Positions 50,955 to 60,020 are shown, counted from the first letter of the stretch. The stretch: 64,000 bases of DNA from an uncultured Alphaproteobacteria bacterium (GCA_951812805.1 CATOSZ010000003.1:1318557-1382556); one strand, 5' to 3'. Program-made: numbers and translations. The notes: a model not told the origin generated them from the letters alone.

Positions 50955-53267
50955 ATGAGCGAGTTGCCCCTGGCCGGCGTGCGGGTCCTCGAATACGCCG
51001 GCGGCGTCGCCGGCGCCTATTGCGGCAAGCTGTTTTGCGACATGGGCGCCGCCGTCACCCGGATCGAGCCGGCGACGGGGGACCCGACACTGGCCTGGCG
51101 CCTCGACCCCGAACTTCCCAACACCGCCGGGCTCTATGCCGCCTACCTGAATGCCGGCAAGACGATCCTGCACGAGGCTGATGGGCAGCAGCCCGACCTG
51201 CTGATCCTGGGGGAGGCCGGCGCCCGGCCGGACGCGCCGCCGATGCCGCACCTCGCCAGCCTCGACATCACCTGGTTCGGGCGGGAGGGGCCCTATGCGG
51301 ACTGGGCCGGCAGCGACCTCATCGCCCAGGCGCTCGCCGGGATGTCGCATCCCGCGGGCCCGGTGGACGGCCCACCGCTGTTTCTCGGCGACCATCAGGC
51401 GACGGTGATCGGCGGCCTCGCCGCCTATTCGGCCGGCCTCGCCGCGCTCATCGGCGGCGAGACGGCGGTGCCGGCGCATTTCGACGTCTCCATCCTGGAG
51501 GCGATCATCATCAGCGCCGAGATGCAGATGTGCCATACCATCTCCCTCGGCATGCCGCTGCCGCGCATGGGGGTGAACCGCTTTCTGCCGACCTGTCCGC
51601 TCTCGATCCACAAGTGCAAGGCGGGCTGGATCGGCATCACCCCGCTAACGCCGGCGCAATGGACGAGCTTCTGCGCGGTGCTGGACGTGCCCGAATTGGG
51701 CGAGGACGCGGAGCTGACACCGCCCCGCAACCGCTATCCCCATGCCGCCCGGATCGAGGCGGCCGTCGACGCCCGCTTTCCGACCAAAACGGCGGAGGAG
51801 TGGGCCGCGCTGGCCCGCGCGCACAAGATCCCGATGGCGACGGTGCCGGACGCCCGCGGCATTCTGGATCATCCGATCTTCAACGCCCGCGCCGCGCTCG
51901 CCGGGTTCGAAGCCGGCGGGCGCGCGTGGCGGGTGCCCCGCACGCCCCTGCGGCTGGAGGCGACGCCGCCCCGCCTCGACCTCGACCGGCCGCCGGGCGC
52001 GGCGAACGTCGAGCCGCTGGCGCCCGCTGAGGATCCCGTCTCGCCGCTCGCCGGCCTCCGGGTGATGGACTTCTCCATGGGCTGGGCCGGGCCGCTGGCG
52101 ACCCGCATGTTGGCCGATCTCGGCGCCGAGGTGATCAAGGTCGAGGCGGGGCGCTATCCCGACTGGTGGCGCGCCGTCGACTGGTCGCCGGAGGCGATTG
52201 CGCGCGGACAGTACGAGGAAAGCCGCCACTTCTCCGTCATCAACCGGGGCAAGCGCAGCCTCAGCCTGGACCTGACAAACCCCGAGGGCCTGGCGCTCGC
52301 CAAGACGCTGGTGGCGAAGTCCGACCTGGTCGTCGAGAACCAGGCGGCGGGCGTGATGGACCGGCTCGGCCTCGGCTTCGCGGACCTTTCGGCCGGGCGG
52401 GAGGATTTGATCATGCTCTCGATGTCGGCCTACGGCGCCGGCAACGCCTGGTCGGAGACGCGGGCCTATGGCTCGGTGCTGGAACAGGGCTCCGGCCTGC
52501 CGAGCTTTTGCGGCGAAGAAGGCTGGCCGCCGACCATGGCGCATCTCGCTTACGGCGATCCGATCGGCGGCATCTACGGCGGTGCGGCGCTGTTGACGGC
52601 GATTCACCACCGCCGGCGCACCGGTCGCGGCCAGTGGATCAACAACACCCAGATCGAAGCCATGCTGCCCTTCACCACGCCGGCCCTGCTGATCGCCCAG
52701 GCGAGCGGGGCCGAGCCGAAGCGCCGCGGCAACCGGCACAGCCGCTTCGTCCCGCACGGCATCTTCCCCTGCGCCGGCGCGGATGCCTGGGTCGCCCTGG
52801 CGCTCACCGACGATACGGCCTGGCCCGGCCTCGCCGCACTTCTGGGTCTCGCCCCGGACGGCCTGCACGACGCCGAAGCGCGCCGCGCCCGCGAGGACGA
52901 GCTGGAGGCCGCGATCACGGCCTGGAGCCGGACCCAAACACCCAATGCCGCCGCCGCCCACCTACAAGCCACCGGCCTCGCCGCCGCCCCCGTCCGCCAC
53001 CTGCACGAGGTCGACACCGAGCCGCACCTCCAAGCCCGCGCCTTCTTCTACGACATCGAGCGCCCCCACATCGGCCAGCAATGGCAGGCGGGCCTGCCGT
53101 TCCGGCGCAACGGCACCCGCTATCCTCTGCGCGGCCTCGCCCCCTTCCTCGGCGGCGACAGCGAATTCGTGCTGCAACAGATCGCGGGCCTCGACACGGC
53201 CGACTACACCCGCCTGCGAGTGAACGGCACCGTCAGCCTGAAACCAACCCAGCTCCGCGGCGGCTGA
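50955..53267 (+). CDS. Tandem two-domain CaiB/BaiF CoA-transferase
   Basis: A 770-residue protein with two CoA-transferase modules. The first (residues 1-360) opens PLAGVRVLEYAGGVAGAYCGKLFCDMGAAVTRIEP and is shortened and divergent. The second (from about residue 363) opens PLAGLRVMDFSMGWAGPLATRMLADLGAEVIKVEAG, with GKRSLSLDLTNPEGLALAKTL and FVPHGIFPCAGADAWVALAL. The enzyme family works as interlinked dimers, so a fused version may be a single-chain dimer with one active half. Opposite in direction and 146 bases from the carboxyltransferase. The acyl-CoA substrate is unknown. Confidence 0.88.
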   Translation: MSELPLAGVRVLEYAGGVAGAYCGKLFCDMGAAVTRIEPATGDPTLAWRLDPELPNTAGLYAAYLNAGKTILHEADGQQPDLLILGEAGARPDAPPMPHLASLDITWFGREGPYADWAGSDLIAQALAGMSHPAGPVDGPPLFLGDHQATVIGGLAAYSAGLAALIGGETAVPAHFDVSILEAIIISAEMQMCHTISLGMPLPRMGVNRFLPTCPLSIHKCKAGWIGITPLTPAQWTSFCAVLDVPELGEDAELTPPRNRYPHAARIEAAVDARFPTKTAEEWAALARAHKIPMATVPDARGILDHPIFNARAALAGFEAGGRAWRVPRTPLRLEATPPRLDLDRPPGAANVEPLAPAEDPVSPLAGLRVMDFSMGWAGPLATRMLADLGAEVIKVEAGRYPDWWRAVDWSPEAIARGQYEESRHFSVINRGKRSLSLDLTNPEGLALAKTLVAKSDLVVENQAAGVMDRLGLGFADLSAGREDLIMLSMSAYGAGNAWSETRAYGSVLEQGSGLPSFCGEEGWPPTMAHLAYGDPIGGIYGGAALLTAIHHRRRTGRGQWINNTQIEAMLPFTTPALLIAQASGAEPKRRGNRHSRFVPHGIFPCAGADAWVALALTDDTAWPGLAALLGLAPDGLHDAEARRAREDELEAAITAWSRTQTPNAAAAHLQATGLAAAPVRHLHEVDTEPHLQARAFFYDIERPHIGQQWQAGLPFRRNGTRYPLRGLAPFLGGDSEFVLQQIAGLDTADYTRLRVNGTVSLKPTQLRGG

Positions 53268-53290
53268 GCGGGCACCTCGCATCTGGAAAA

Positions 53291-53461
53291 GGGGTCAGGA
53301 CTTGAATGTTGAATTCGCCCTCGCTTCCGACACCCGGACGATCTTGGAGACCGAGGAGAAACGCAGGCCTGTAACCGTCGCGATGGCGCGACATATCCGC
53401 TATCCCTCGCCCGTATCGTCGGACCGTCGCGCGCCGAATTCAACATTCAAGTCCTGACCCC
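53291..53461. mobile_element. 171-bp REP-like inverted-repeat element, copy 1
   Basis: The element starts with GGGGTCAGGACTTGAATGTT and has perfect 27-bp inverted termini (53291-53317 and 53435-53461). The same ends bound the decayed transposon at 23438. It carries no credible gene; internal sequence is GC-rich. It is the first of two near-identical tandem copies. Confidence 0.85.
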
Positions 53462-53547
53462 TATGAGGCACCTCGCGACGATAACTGCGGCGGTTGCGCG
53501 AGTGCTTCAGACCAACCGGGCCTTGGCCCAACCCGCCTCTGCAAAAA
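53462..53547 (-). pseudogene. Duplicated 3' tail of the neighbouring NTF2-like gene
   Basis: The stretch 53511-53530 is identical to 53765-53784, the end of the NTF2-like gene, and still reads EAGWAKARLV followed by TGA on the minus strand (the gene reads EASWAKARLV). The homology runs through the bases up to the element. So the duplicated unit comprises element plus gene tail. Confidence 0.7.
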
Positions 53548-53718
53548 GGGGTCAGGACTTGAATGTTGAATTCGCCCTCGCTTCCGACACCCGGACGATC
53601 TTGGAGACCGAGGAGAAACGCAGGCCTGTAACTGTCGCGATGGCGCGACGTATCCGCTACCGCTCGCCCGTATCGTCGGACCGGCGCGAACCGAATTCAA
53701 CATTCATGTCCTGACCCC
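53548..53718. mobile_element. 171-bp REP-like inverted-repeat element, copy 2
   Basis: The same length and ends as copy 1 (26 of 27 terminal bases match), with roughly ten internal differences. It begins 257 bases after copy 1. The 86 bases between the copies resemble the 86 bases after copy 2, so the two arose by duplication of a segment rather than by two insertions. Confidence 0.85.
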
Positions 53719-53760
53719 TATGAGGCATCTCACGACGACGACGGTGGTTGCGCGGGGGTG

Positions 53761-54252
53761 TTAGACCAACCGGGCCTTGGCCCAGCTCGCCTCGAACGGG
53801 GTGGAGAACAGGGTTTCGGCCGACTTGAAGCTGAACATCCAGTCCTCGCCGACGCGGACGTAGCGTTCCCGGTCGATCCCGGCGCGCCAGAGCGCCTGGC
53901 CGTCGGCGCCGCGGGTGCAGGGCATGAAGAGGTACCATTGCGCCCGCGCGCTATCGCCGTCGACGTGGATCTGACCGTTCAGGCTGTAGTGGATGGCGAA
54001 GGAGAAGATCTCCGCCGCGCCCCGGAAGAATTCGCGGATCGCCTCGCGCCCCTCGAAACGACCGAGGACGGAGCTTTCCCAGACCGCGTCCTCGGTGAAG
54101 AGCGCGGCCAGCGCATCGGGATTGTAGTTGTCGTCGCAATGGGCGGCATAGAGCGCCTTCAGGTTGCGGATCGCCTCCGCGTCCTCCAGCGCGCGCAGCC
54201 GCGTCTCCATCGCGTCGAGGCGGCGTTGCAGGGTTTGGCTATCGGTGGTCAT
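53761..54252 (-). CDS. Nuclear transport factor 2/SnoaL-like protein
   Basis: A 163-residue protein. After a short coiled-coil N-terminus (LQRRLDAMETRLRALEDAEA) comes a SnoaL-4-like domain: IRNLKALYAAHCDDNYNPDA, LFTEDAVWESSVLGRFEGREAIREFF, IHYSLNGQIHVDGDSARAQW. These alpha+beta barrels act as isomerases, dehydratases or ligand binders; the catalytic residues cannot be assigned here. ATG 54252 gives family length. Its last codons are duplicated downstream between the two REP-like elements. Confidence 0.85.
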   Translation of the reverse strand: MTTDSQTLQRRLDAMETRLRALEDAEAIRNLKALYAAHCDDNYNPDALAALFTEDAVWESSVLGRFEGREAIREFFRGAAEIFSFAIHYSLNGQIHVDGDSARAQWYLFMPCTRGADGQALWRAGIDRERYVRVGEDWMFSFKSAETLFSTPFEASWAKARLV

Positions 54253-54278
54253 GGCGTCTCCTCCGCAATTCGATCCGT

Positions 54279-55226
54279 TCAGGCCTCGGCGAACCAGCCC
54301 CACGACTCCTCGATCGCGGCGCGTGCGGCGTCGCCCGAAACCGGATCGGTATGGCAGGACAGCAGCCAGGCGATGTCCAGCTCGCGCACCGTCGCCAGGC
54401 TGCGCTGGAAGGCCCCGGAATCGAACCTCGGATGGCGGGCCATGAAGGCGCGGTTGTCCGGCAGCAAGGCGCTCGGCGAGGCGTCGAGGTTGAGGGTCTG
54501 GTATCCGCTGGCGAACCACTCGGGCTGCAGATAGTTCCGCTGCGGGCCGCCGATGCCGGGGACCGCGGCGAAGGCGACGGTCTTGTAAATGAAATCGGCG
54601 TTCAACAGGGCACGGCACGGCCCGTGATAGACCGCGAGATCGTTCAGCATGCCGTCTTCCAGCAGGACGAACCGCAGGCCGGCCGCGACGAAGGGGGCGA
54701 GCGCCGCCTCGTCCTCACCGACGACGGCGGCGATGGCGAGGTCCGGCCGGCTCTCGCGCAAGGAGACGCCGCCGCTCAACAGCCCGCCCTTCGGACAAAC
54801 GAACAGCGCCTCGGGCCAGGCCGCGCGAAAACTCTCCAGGCCCGAGCCATGCAGGGAATGCGGCGCGACGACGAGGCGAACCGGGCCGAGCGCGTCGAGC
54901 GCCGCCCGCATCCGCCCCGCCCCGTCGAGCGGCAGCGGTGAGTAGACCACTACGCCGTCGAGCGGCGACGGCAACGCCGCCACGAGCATGTTGGAGAGCC
55001 ACCACGACATCGCCTCGTCGGGCAGCGCGTCGAAATCCTCCCGCGACAAGGCCACGCCATCCAGAAATCGGCGCGCCGCCGCATGGCCAGGCGCGCCGTC
55101 GTCGGGCATCGCCGCGGCGAAATGCTTGGCCAGGGGGGCGAAGTTTCCCAGCCAAAAGCGGATGCGGGCCGGGCCGAAGAGGTGCAAGCCGTCGGCGACG
55201 GCGGTCCATTCGGGCTCCGAGGCCAC
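54279..55226 (-). CDS. DUF4336-like protein, metallo-beta-lactamase-type fold
   Basis: A 315-residue protein. The pattern DGVVVYSPLPLDGAGRMRAALDALGPVRLVVAPHSLH, then LESFRAAWPEALFVCPKGG and LLEDGMLNDLAVYHGPCRALLNADFIY resembles DUF4336 proteins, which are distant metallo-beta-lactamase-fold proteins with an incomplete HxHxDH site (only PHSLHG is seen). The C-terminal half has no clear metal motif. The biochemical role is unknown. It lies between the NTF2-like and dCTP deaminase genes on the same strand. Confidence 0.6.
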   Translation of the reverse strand: MASEPEWTAVADGLHLFGPARIRFWLGNFAPLAKHFAAAMPDDGAPGHAAARRFLDGVALSREDFDALPDEAMSWWLSNMLVAALPSPLDGVVVYSPLPLDGAGRMRAALDALGPVRLVVAPHSLHGSGLESFRAAWPEALFVCPKGGLLSGGVSLRESRPDLAIAAVVGEDEAALAPFVAAGLRFVLLEDGMLNDLAVYHGPCRALLNADFIYKTVAFAAVPGIGGPQRNYLQPEWFASGYQTLNLDASPSALLPDNRAFMARHPRFDSGAFQRSLATVRELDIAWLLSCHTDPVSGDAARAAIEESWGWFAEA

Positions 55227-55230
55227 GGCC

Positions 55231-56439
55231 CTACGCCAGCGCCTTGAACTGCTTGGAGAGCCGGAGCCCCTGGCGCTGGTAGTTGGAGCCGATGTCGGGC
55301 CCGTAGATCTTGTCGGGCCGCGCGGTCAGTCGTTCATAGACCAGGCGGGCGACGATCTGGCCGTGTTCCAGCACGAAGGGCACCTCGCGGCTGCGGATCT
55401 CCAGCACCGCGCGGGCGCCGGCGCCGGCGGCCCCGGCATAGCCGAAGCCCGGATCGAAGAAGCCGGCGTAGTGCACGCGGAACTCACCCACCAGCGGGTT
55501 GAAGGGCAGCATCTCGGCCGCATAGTCCGGCGGCACGGTCACCGCCTCGCGGCTGGCCAGAATGTAGAAATCGTCGGGATCGAGGACGAGGCGGGAGTCG
55601 CGCGCCCGGGCGATCGGCTCCCAGTATTCCAGCGGGTCGTAGTGCGCGATACGGCGCAGATCGACCAGGCCCGCGTGCCGGCGCGCCCGGTAGCCGATCA
55701 CCGTCTCGCCATCGACACCCGCCAGGTCGACGCCGACGGCGATGCCCTGGTCGATATCGGCGCGGTTGCCGGCATCGTCGTGCACCAGGGTGATTTCCTC
55801 GTGCAGGCGCTTGAGGTTGGCGTCAGAGGTGCGGGGATTGCCATGGCGCAGGCGCAGCTGGCTCAAGGTGTCGCCCTCGCGGGCCAGGACCGAAAAGGTC
55901 CGGGGCGCGATCTCGGCATAGAGCGGGCCGGCATGGCCCGCATCGATCCGGTCGAAAGCGGCGGCGCCGGCGACGATCAGCCGGGTGAAGACGTCGAGCC
56001 GGCCGGACGAACTCTTCGGATTGGCGAAACCGGTCATCCGGTAGCCGAGGCGGAGATGCTCCAGCAGCGGCACGATGTAGACGCAGCCACGCTCCAGCAC
56101 CGCGCCCGCCTCCAGGTCGATCTCGTGCATGCCGAGATCGTCGACCATGTCCATCACCCGGTTGCCGGGGCCGGGCAGGAAGCTGGCCCGCACCCGGTAG
56201 GCCTTGGGGCCGAGGCGCAGGTCCAGGCTCGCCGGCTGGATCTGCTTTTCCGGGATCTCGGCGGTCGCACTGATCTCGCCGGTCTCGATCAGCTCGCGCA
56301 GCTGCTGCGCCGGCAGGATGCCGGTCGAATGCCGCGCCTGGGCGAGCGGCGTGGGCGGCGGGGCGGCCGGCGCCTCGTCCTCGGGGAACAACGCGAAACT
56401 CGGCTCGACACGGGCCCTCCGGCTCGGCTGTGGCGCCAT
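55231..56439 (-). CDS. dcd: 2'-deoxycytidine 5'-triphosphate deaminase
   Basis: A 402-residue dCTP deaminase of the long alphaproteobacterial type with two deaminase/dUTPase-like halves. Motifs: IQPASLDLRLGPKAYRVRAS, RMTGFANPKSSSGRLDVFTRL, AGHAGPLYAEIAPRTFSVLA, RLHEEITLVHDDAGNRADID, then HYAGFFDPGFGYAG, AVLEIRSREVPFVLEHGQIV and the C-terminal IGSNYQRQGLRLSKQF. It converts dCTP to dUTP for thymidylate synthesis. ATG 56439 has a GAGGGGG-like ribosome binding site; the frame is open to 56538. Confidence 0.93.
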   Translation of the reverse strand: MAPQPSRRARVEPSFALFPEDEAPAAPPPTPLAQARHSTGILPAQQLRELIETGEISATAEIPEKQIQPASLDLRLGPKAYRVRASFLPGPGNRVMDMVDDLGMHEIDLEAGAVLERGCVYIVPLLEHLRLGYRMTGFANPKSSSGRLDVFTRLIVAGAAAFDRIDAGHAGPLYAEIAPRTFSVLAREGDTLSQLRLRHGNPRTSDANLKRLHEEITLVHDDAGNRADIDQGIAVGVDLAGVDGETVIGYRARRHAGLVDLRRIAHYDPLEYWEPIARARDSRLVLDPDDFYILASREAVTVPPDYAAEMLPFNPLVGEFRVHYAGFFDPGFGYAGAAGAGARAVLEIRSREVPFVLEHGQIVARLVYERLTARPDKIYGPDIGSNYQRQGLRLSKQFKALA

Positions 56440-56683
56440 GTTCGCCCCCTCTTTCCGCCTCTCGTCTCCGGTCGTCATCTTATGAAAATTATCCTTTGAT
56501 TTCAAAGTTTTAACTGACCTCACATGACGCGGAACCATCCCCGAAACGATCCACAGCCGGCGATTCCCACGAGGCTGAGCTTAGCTGCCTTTGGGAAAAC
56601 TGTTCACCCTATCCCCGCAATTCTCCTGCATTTGTCCACAGGCACGAAGCCGCTATGCTCGCGGGTCCGGAGGAGGCTTGTCC

Positions 56684-57769
56684 ATGCGAATCGAGAACGT
56701 CCGCGTCACCCTGCTGCGCACCCCCTTCACCGATCCGCCGCAATGGGGCTTCGAGTTCAACCGCCCGCGCGAGCTGGTGGTGGTCGAGATCGACTGCGCC
56801 GGCGGCATCACCGGCATGGGCTATCTGATGCCGCTCGGCGGCGGCATGCAGACCATCAAGGCCTGCCTGGAGGAGCTGATGATCCCCCGCCTGATCGGCC
56901 GCGATGCGACGGAGATCGAGGCGATCTGGAAAGACCTCTGGCAGGCGACCTATTGGCTGGGCCGCGGCGGCGTTACCATCTTCGCCCTCTCGGCGATCGA
57001 CATCGCGCTCTGGGACGCGCTCGGCAAGCGGGCGGGGCTGCCGCTCTTCCGGCTCTGGGGCGCGCACGATGCCAATGTGCCCTGCTATGGCAGCGGCTGC
57101 TGGCGGGGCCTCGGCTCGGACGGCATGATCGAGAAGGCGAAACGCTATGTCGCCGCCGGTTTCGATGCCATCAAGATGCAGGTCGGCCATCTCTACGACG
57201 ACGCGACCGACATCCGCCATGTGGCGGAGATGCGCGCGGCGCTCGGCCCGGACGTGCGCATCCTGATCGACGTCAACATGGGCTGGACGGCGGACCAGGC
57301 GATCCACGTCGGCCGGCAGATCGAGGAATTCGACGTCTACTGGCTGGAGGAACCGGTCCCGGCGGAGGATTTCAAGGGCTACATGCGCGTCGCCGACCAA
57401 CTGTCGATCCGCATCGTCGGCGGCGAGAGCCACTTCACCCGCTACGAACTGCGCCCCTTCTTCGAGCATCCGAAGATCCCGATCCTGCAGCCAGATCCCA
57501 TGCGCGGCGGCCTGACGGAGATGCGCAAGATCGCCACGCTGGCCGATACCTGGGGCCTGCGCATCGCCCCGCACCTCTTCCCCGAACTGATGGTGCACCT
57601 GATGGCGGCGATCCCGAACGGCGAGCTGCTGGAGTATGTCGACTTCCTCGACGACCTGTGGGAGGTGCCGGTGCTGCCCGAAAACGCCATCGCCCGCCCG
57701 CCGGAGCGTCCGGGTCACGGGCTGGCGTTCCGCGAGGAGGTGCTGCGCGACTGCGTGGTCACCGCATAG
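56684..57769 (+). CDS. Mandelate racemase/muconate-lactonizing enzyme family protein
   Basis: A 361-residue enolase-superfamily enzyme. The N-terminal capping domain has RENVRV-like RIENVRVTLLRTPF, and the barrel has KxQ motif AIKMQVG (base region), metal ligands in LIDVNMGW, YWLEEPVPAED and VGGESHFTRYEL, and the APHLFPELMVHLMAAI histidine. The set matches the mandelate racemase group, which abstracts the alpha-proton of a carboxylate. GGAGGAGG at 56669 supports ATG 56684. Its end overlaps the ubiA end by 11 bases (convergent). Confidence 0.92.
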   Translation: MRIENVRVTLLRTPFTDPPQWGFEFNRPRELVVVEIDCAGGITGMGYLMPLGGGMQTIKACLEELMIPRLIGRDATEIEAIWKDLWQATYWLGRGGVTIFALSAIDIALWDALGKRAGLPLFRLWGAHDANVPCYGSGCWRGLGSDGMIEKAKRYVAAGFDAIKMQVGHLYDDATDIRHVAEMRAALGPDVRILIDVNMGWTADQAIHVGRQIEEFDVYWLEEPVPAEDFKGYMRVADQLSIRIVGGESHFTRYELRPFFEHPKIPILQPDPMRGGLTEMRKIATLADTWGLRIAPHLFPELMVHLMAAIPNGELLEYVDFLDDLWEVPVLPENAIARPPERPGHGLAFREEVLRDCVVTA

Positions 57770-58694
57770 TCAGGCCGCCGGCGATTATGGCGGCGAACAG
57801 CAGCCAGCCGAACAGCCGGTTGGCATGGAAGGTCGCGAGGCAGGCGGCCGGATCGTCGAGGTCGACGCGCGCGGTCTGCCAGGCGAGCTGCCCGGCGGCG
57901 AGCGCGAAGAGCGGCCAGAACCACACCCCCAGGCCCGCCGCCCAGCCCGCCGCACCGAACCCGGCGAGCGCCAGGGCATAGAACGCCACCAGGGCCGGCC
58001 GGGTGGCACCACCCAGGCGCCGGGCGGAGGAGCGGACACCGACCAGGGCGTCGTCCTCCTTGTCCTGGTGCGCATAGATCGTGTCGTAGCCGAGCGTCCA
58101 GGCGATGCCGCCCATATAAAGCAGCACGGGCGCCGCCCCCAGGTCGCCCCGGACCGCGGCCCAGCCGAGCAGCGCGCCCCAGTTGAAGGCGATGCCGAGG
58201 AAGAACTGCGGCCACCAGGTCACCCGCTTCATGAAGGGATAGATCGCGACCGGGCCGAGCGAGGCGATGCCGACCAGCACGGCGAACTGGTTGAAGCTCA
58301 GCAATACGGCGAGGCCGACGAGGCAGAGCACGACCATCAACACCGCCGCGCTTGCGACACTGACCGCGCCCGAGGGGATCGGCCGCCCGGCCGTCCGCTC
58401 CACCCGGCCGTCGATGTCCCGGTCGGCGATGTCGTTCCAGCAGCAGCCCGCGCCGCGCATCGCAAGCGCGCCGAGCGCGAAGAGCGCCAGCAGGACAAGC
58501 GACGGCCAGCCCTCGCTCGCCAGCGCCAGGCTCCACCAGCAGGGCCAGAGCAGCAGCCAGGTGCCGATCGGCCGATCCAGCCGCATCAACGAGAGATAGG
58601 GCCACCAGGCCCGCGGCGCATGGCGCGTCAGCCAGTGTTCCGGGCGGATGTCCGTGAACCCGGCGGCCGGTGTGCTGTCGTCTCGACTGGCCAT
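57759..58694 (-). CDS. ubiA: 4-hydroxybenzoate polyprenyltransferase
   Basis: A 311-residue UbiA, which attaches the polyprenyl tail to 4-hydroxybenzoate in ubiquinone synthesis. Two Asp-rich motifs are visible: CWNDIADRDIDGRVERTAGRP and YDTIYAHQDKEDDALVGVRSSAR. About eight hydrophobic helices alternate with these cytosolic loops. ATG 58694 lies in the left direct-repeat copy that flanks the toxin-antitoxin insert; the promoter region it shares with rsmE is duplicated at 60046-60159. Confidence 0.96.
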   Translation of the reverse strand: MASRDDSTPAAGFTDIRPEHWLTRHAPRAWWPYLSLMRLDRPIGTWLLLWPCWWSLALASEGWPSLVLLALFALGALAMRGAGCCWNDIADRDIDGRVERTAGRPIPSGAVSVASAAVLMVVLCLVGLAVLLSFNQFAVLVGIASLGPVAIYPFMKRVTWWPQFFLGIAFNWGALLGWAAVRGDLGAAPVLLYMGGIAWTLGYDTIYAHQDKEDDALVGVRSSARRLGGATRPALVAFYALALAGFGAAGWAAGLGVWFWPLFALAAGQLAWQTARVDLDDPAACLATFHANRLFGWLLFAAIIAGGLTMR

Positions 58695-58772
58695 GGCCTA
58701 TGCTCTTAGCCCGTGACGGCGGGGCACTCAATGCTCGGAGGTGCGGCGAAATGACGGAGACGCGGCGCCCGC
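58660..58772. repeat. Left direct repeat: duplicated ubiA/rsmE junction
   Basis: This 113-bp segment covers the first codons of ubiA, the intergenic gap and the first codons of rsmE. It matches 60046-60159 with five mismatches or so and one indel, about 95 percent. The pair bracket the toxin-antitoxin module. The truncated rsmE start here (ATG 58751) reads into a 33-codon ORF that stops at 58852. Confidence 0.85.
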
Positions 58773-58812
58773 ACCCGCACGCACGGAATATAGCCGATCC
58801 GCCGCATCCTCG

Positions 58813-58849
58813 ACGTTTCGAAAAATTCGTTTGTTTCGTTTATTGCGTT
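58813..58849. promoter_or_regulatory. CGTTT repeats upstream of the antitoxin gene
   Basis: CGTTT occurs at 58813, 58827, 58836 and 58845, the last three at 9-base intervals, in the A/T-rich gap 50-86 bases before the antitoxin ATG. Type II antitoxins often bind such repeats to repress their own operon. This is the likely promoter/operator region of the module. Confidence 0.35.
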
Positions 58850-58898
58850 TGAGTGCGTGCCGCCCTATCCTATCCGCCCGGGATGAAGGGAGAGCGAC

Positions 58899-59375
58899 AT
58901 GCTGGCGGAAGAACGCTCGAAGGACCTGTCGACGCGGCTGCCAACCGACCAGGAGCAGGCAAAAGCGAAGGAGGCGCTACAGCTTCTGGCGCACTCGCTT
59001 CGGGAAGACGGTTCGCTACCGCTCCACGTCAGCGACGACGGGGACGAGATCGCGATCGACCTGCCGCCTGCGCTCGGCCGGCTGGTGCTCGAGGTGCTGA
59101 GCCATGTCGCCAAGCGCGAGATGGTGACCCTGGTCCCCTACGCGGCGCAACTGACGACACAGGAAGCGGCCGATCTCCTGAACGTGTCCAGACCTTTCCT
59201 GATCAAGCAGCTCAAGGCCGGGGAGATCGCGTACCAGAAAGTAGGTACGCATCGCCGCATCCTGGCGGAAGACCTCTTGGCTTACCGGGCACGCCGGGAT
59301 GCCGATCGGCGCGACGCCATGTTGCAATTGCAGCGTCTTGGCCAGGAACTCGAAGCGGCCGATGAATCGGGATAG
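58899..59375 (+). CDS. Antitoxin with excisionase-type helix-turn-helix
   Basis: A 158-residue DNA-binding antitoxin. The C-terminal half has the MerR/excisionase HTH LTTQEAADLLNVSRPFLIKQ, then LKAGEIAYQKVGTHRRILAEDLLAYRARRDADRR. The N-terminal half (LLAHSLREDGSLPLHVSDDG, DEIAIDLPPALGRLVLEVLS) is the usual antitoxin region of this family. A GGGAGAG sequence precedes ATG 58899. The PIN-domain toxin starts six bases after its stop, the standard order. Confidence 0.88.
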   Translation: MLAEERSKDLSTRLPTDQEQAKAKEALQLLAHSLREDGSLPLHVSDDGDEIAIDLPPALGRLVLEVLSHVAKREMVTLVPYAAQLTTQEAADLLNVSRPFLIKQLKAGEIAYQKVGTHRRILAEDLLAYRARRDADRRDAMLQLQRLGQELEAADESG

Positions 59376-59381
59376 CCGGGC

Positions 59382-60020
59382 GTGGCGGACATCGCCAATC
59401 GTTTCGTCGTCTTCCTGGATGCGAATGTCCTGTTTCCCTTCTTGGTGCGCGATATCCTGTTGTCCTTTGCCGAAGCGGGATTGTACCGCGCGCGTTGGTC
59501 GTCGGACGTCCTGGATGAATGGCAAGCTGCCGCCACGAGAAAGTGGCCGACGGCGGCGGCGAAAGTACAGGCGACTCGCGCTCAGATGAAGGTGGCCTTT
59601 CCCGAGGCCGAAGTGGACGGGTATCGATCGTTAATCGCGGCTCTCGCATTGCCGGATGAGGATGACCGTCACGTATTGGCGGCGGCGATCAGTACCGGCG
59701 CACAAGTGATCGTGACGGAGAACCTCAAGGATTTTCCCATTGATGTGTTGGCACCGTTCAACATCGAAGCTCTGACGGCCGACGATGTTCTCGTAAGCGC
59801 CTTCGACCTATATCCCTTGAAAGCCATGGCCGCTCTGCGCCGTATGCGGAACGGCGACCAGAACCCCGCCATGGATCAAGTCGAGTTCTTGGCCGCGCTT
59901 GGTCGATCGAGGTTGTTCGAGCTTGCGGGACGCGTTCGATCTGAATTCGAGCTTCTGCAACAACGCCCGGCACACTCGACGGCTCGGGCACAAGAAACGA
60001 CCTACCACCGGTCGCGATGA
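59382..60020 (+). CDS. PIN-domain toxin
   Basis: A 212-residue PIN-domain RNase. Acidic active-site residues: RFVVFLDANVLFPFLVRD (Asp13), YRARWSSDVLDEWQ (Glu), ALPDEDDRHVLAAAI (Asp) and VIVTENLKDFP. It starts at GTG 59382, six bases after the antitoxin stop. Length exceeds the ~130 residues of VapC because of a C-terminal helical extension (AMAALRRMRNGDQNPAMDQV). This excisionase-antitoxin plus PIN combination is a known type II toxin-antitoxin arrangement. Confidence 0.87.
   Translation: MADIANRFVVFLDANVLFPFLVRDILLSFAEAGLYRARWSSDVLDEWQAAATRKWPTAAAKVQATRAQMKVAFPEAEVDGYRSLIAALALPDEDDRHVLAAAISTGAQVIVTENLKDFPIDVLAPFNIEALTADDVLVSAFDLYPLKAMAALRRMRNGDQNPAMDQVEFLAALGRSRLFELAGRVRSEFELLQQRPAHSTARAQETTYHRSR

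Noticed and set aside
53463..53714. 83-residue plus-strand frame spanning the second 171-bp element
   Set aside because: It includes the gene-tail duplication and the inverted repeat in a frame with no domain match; the 171-bp copies differ by substitutions without a coding pattern.
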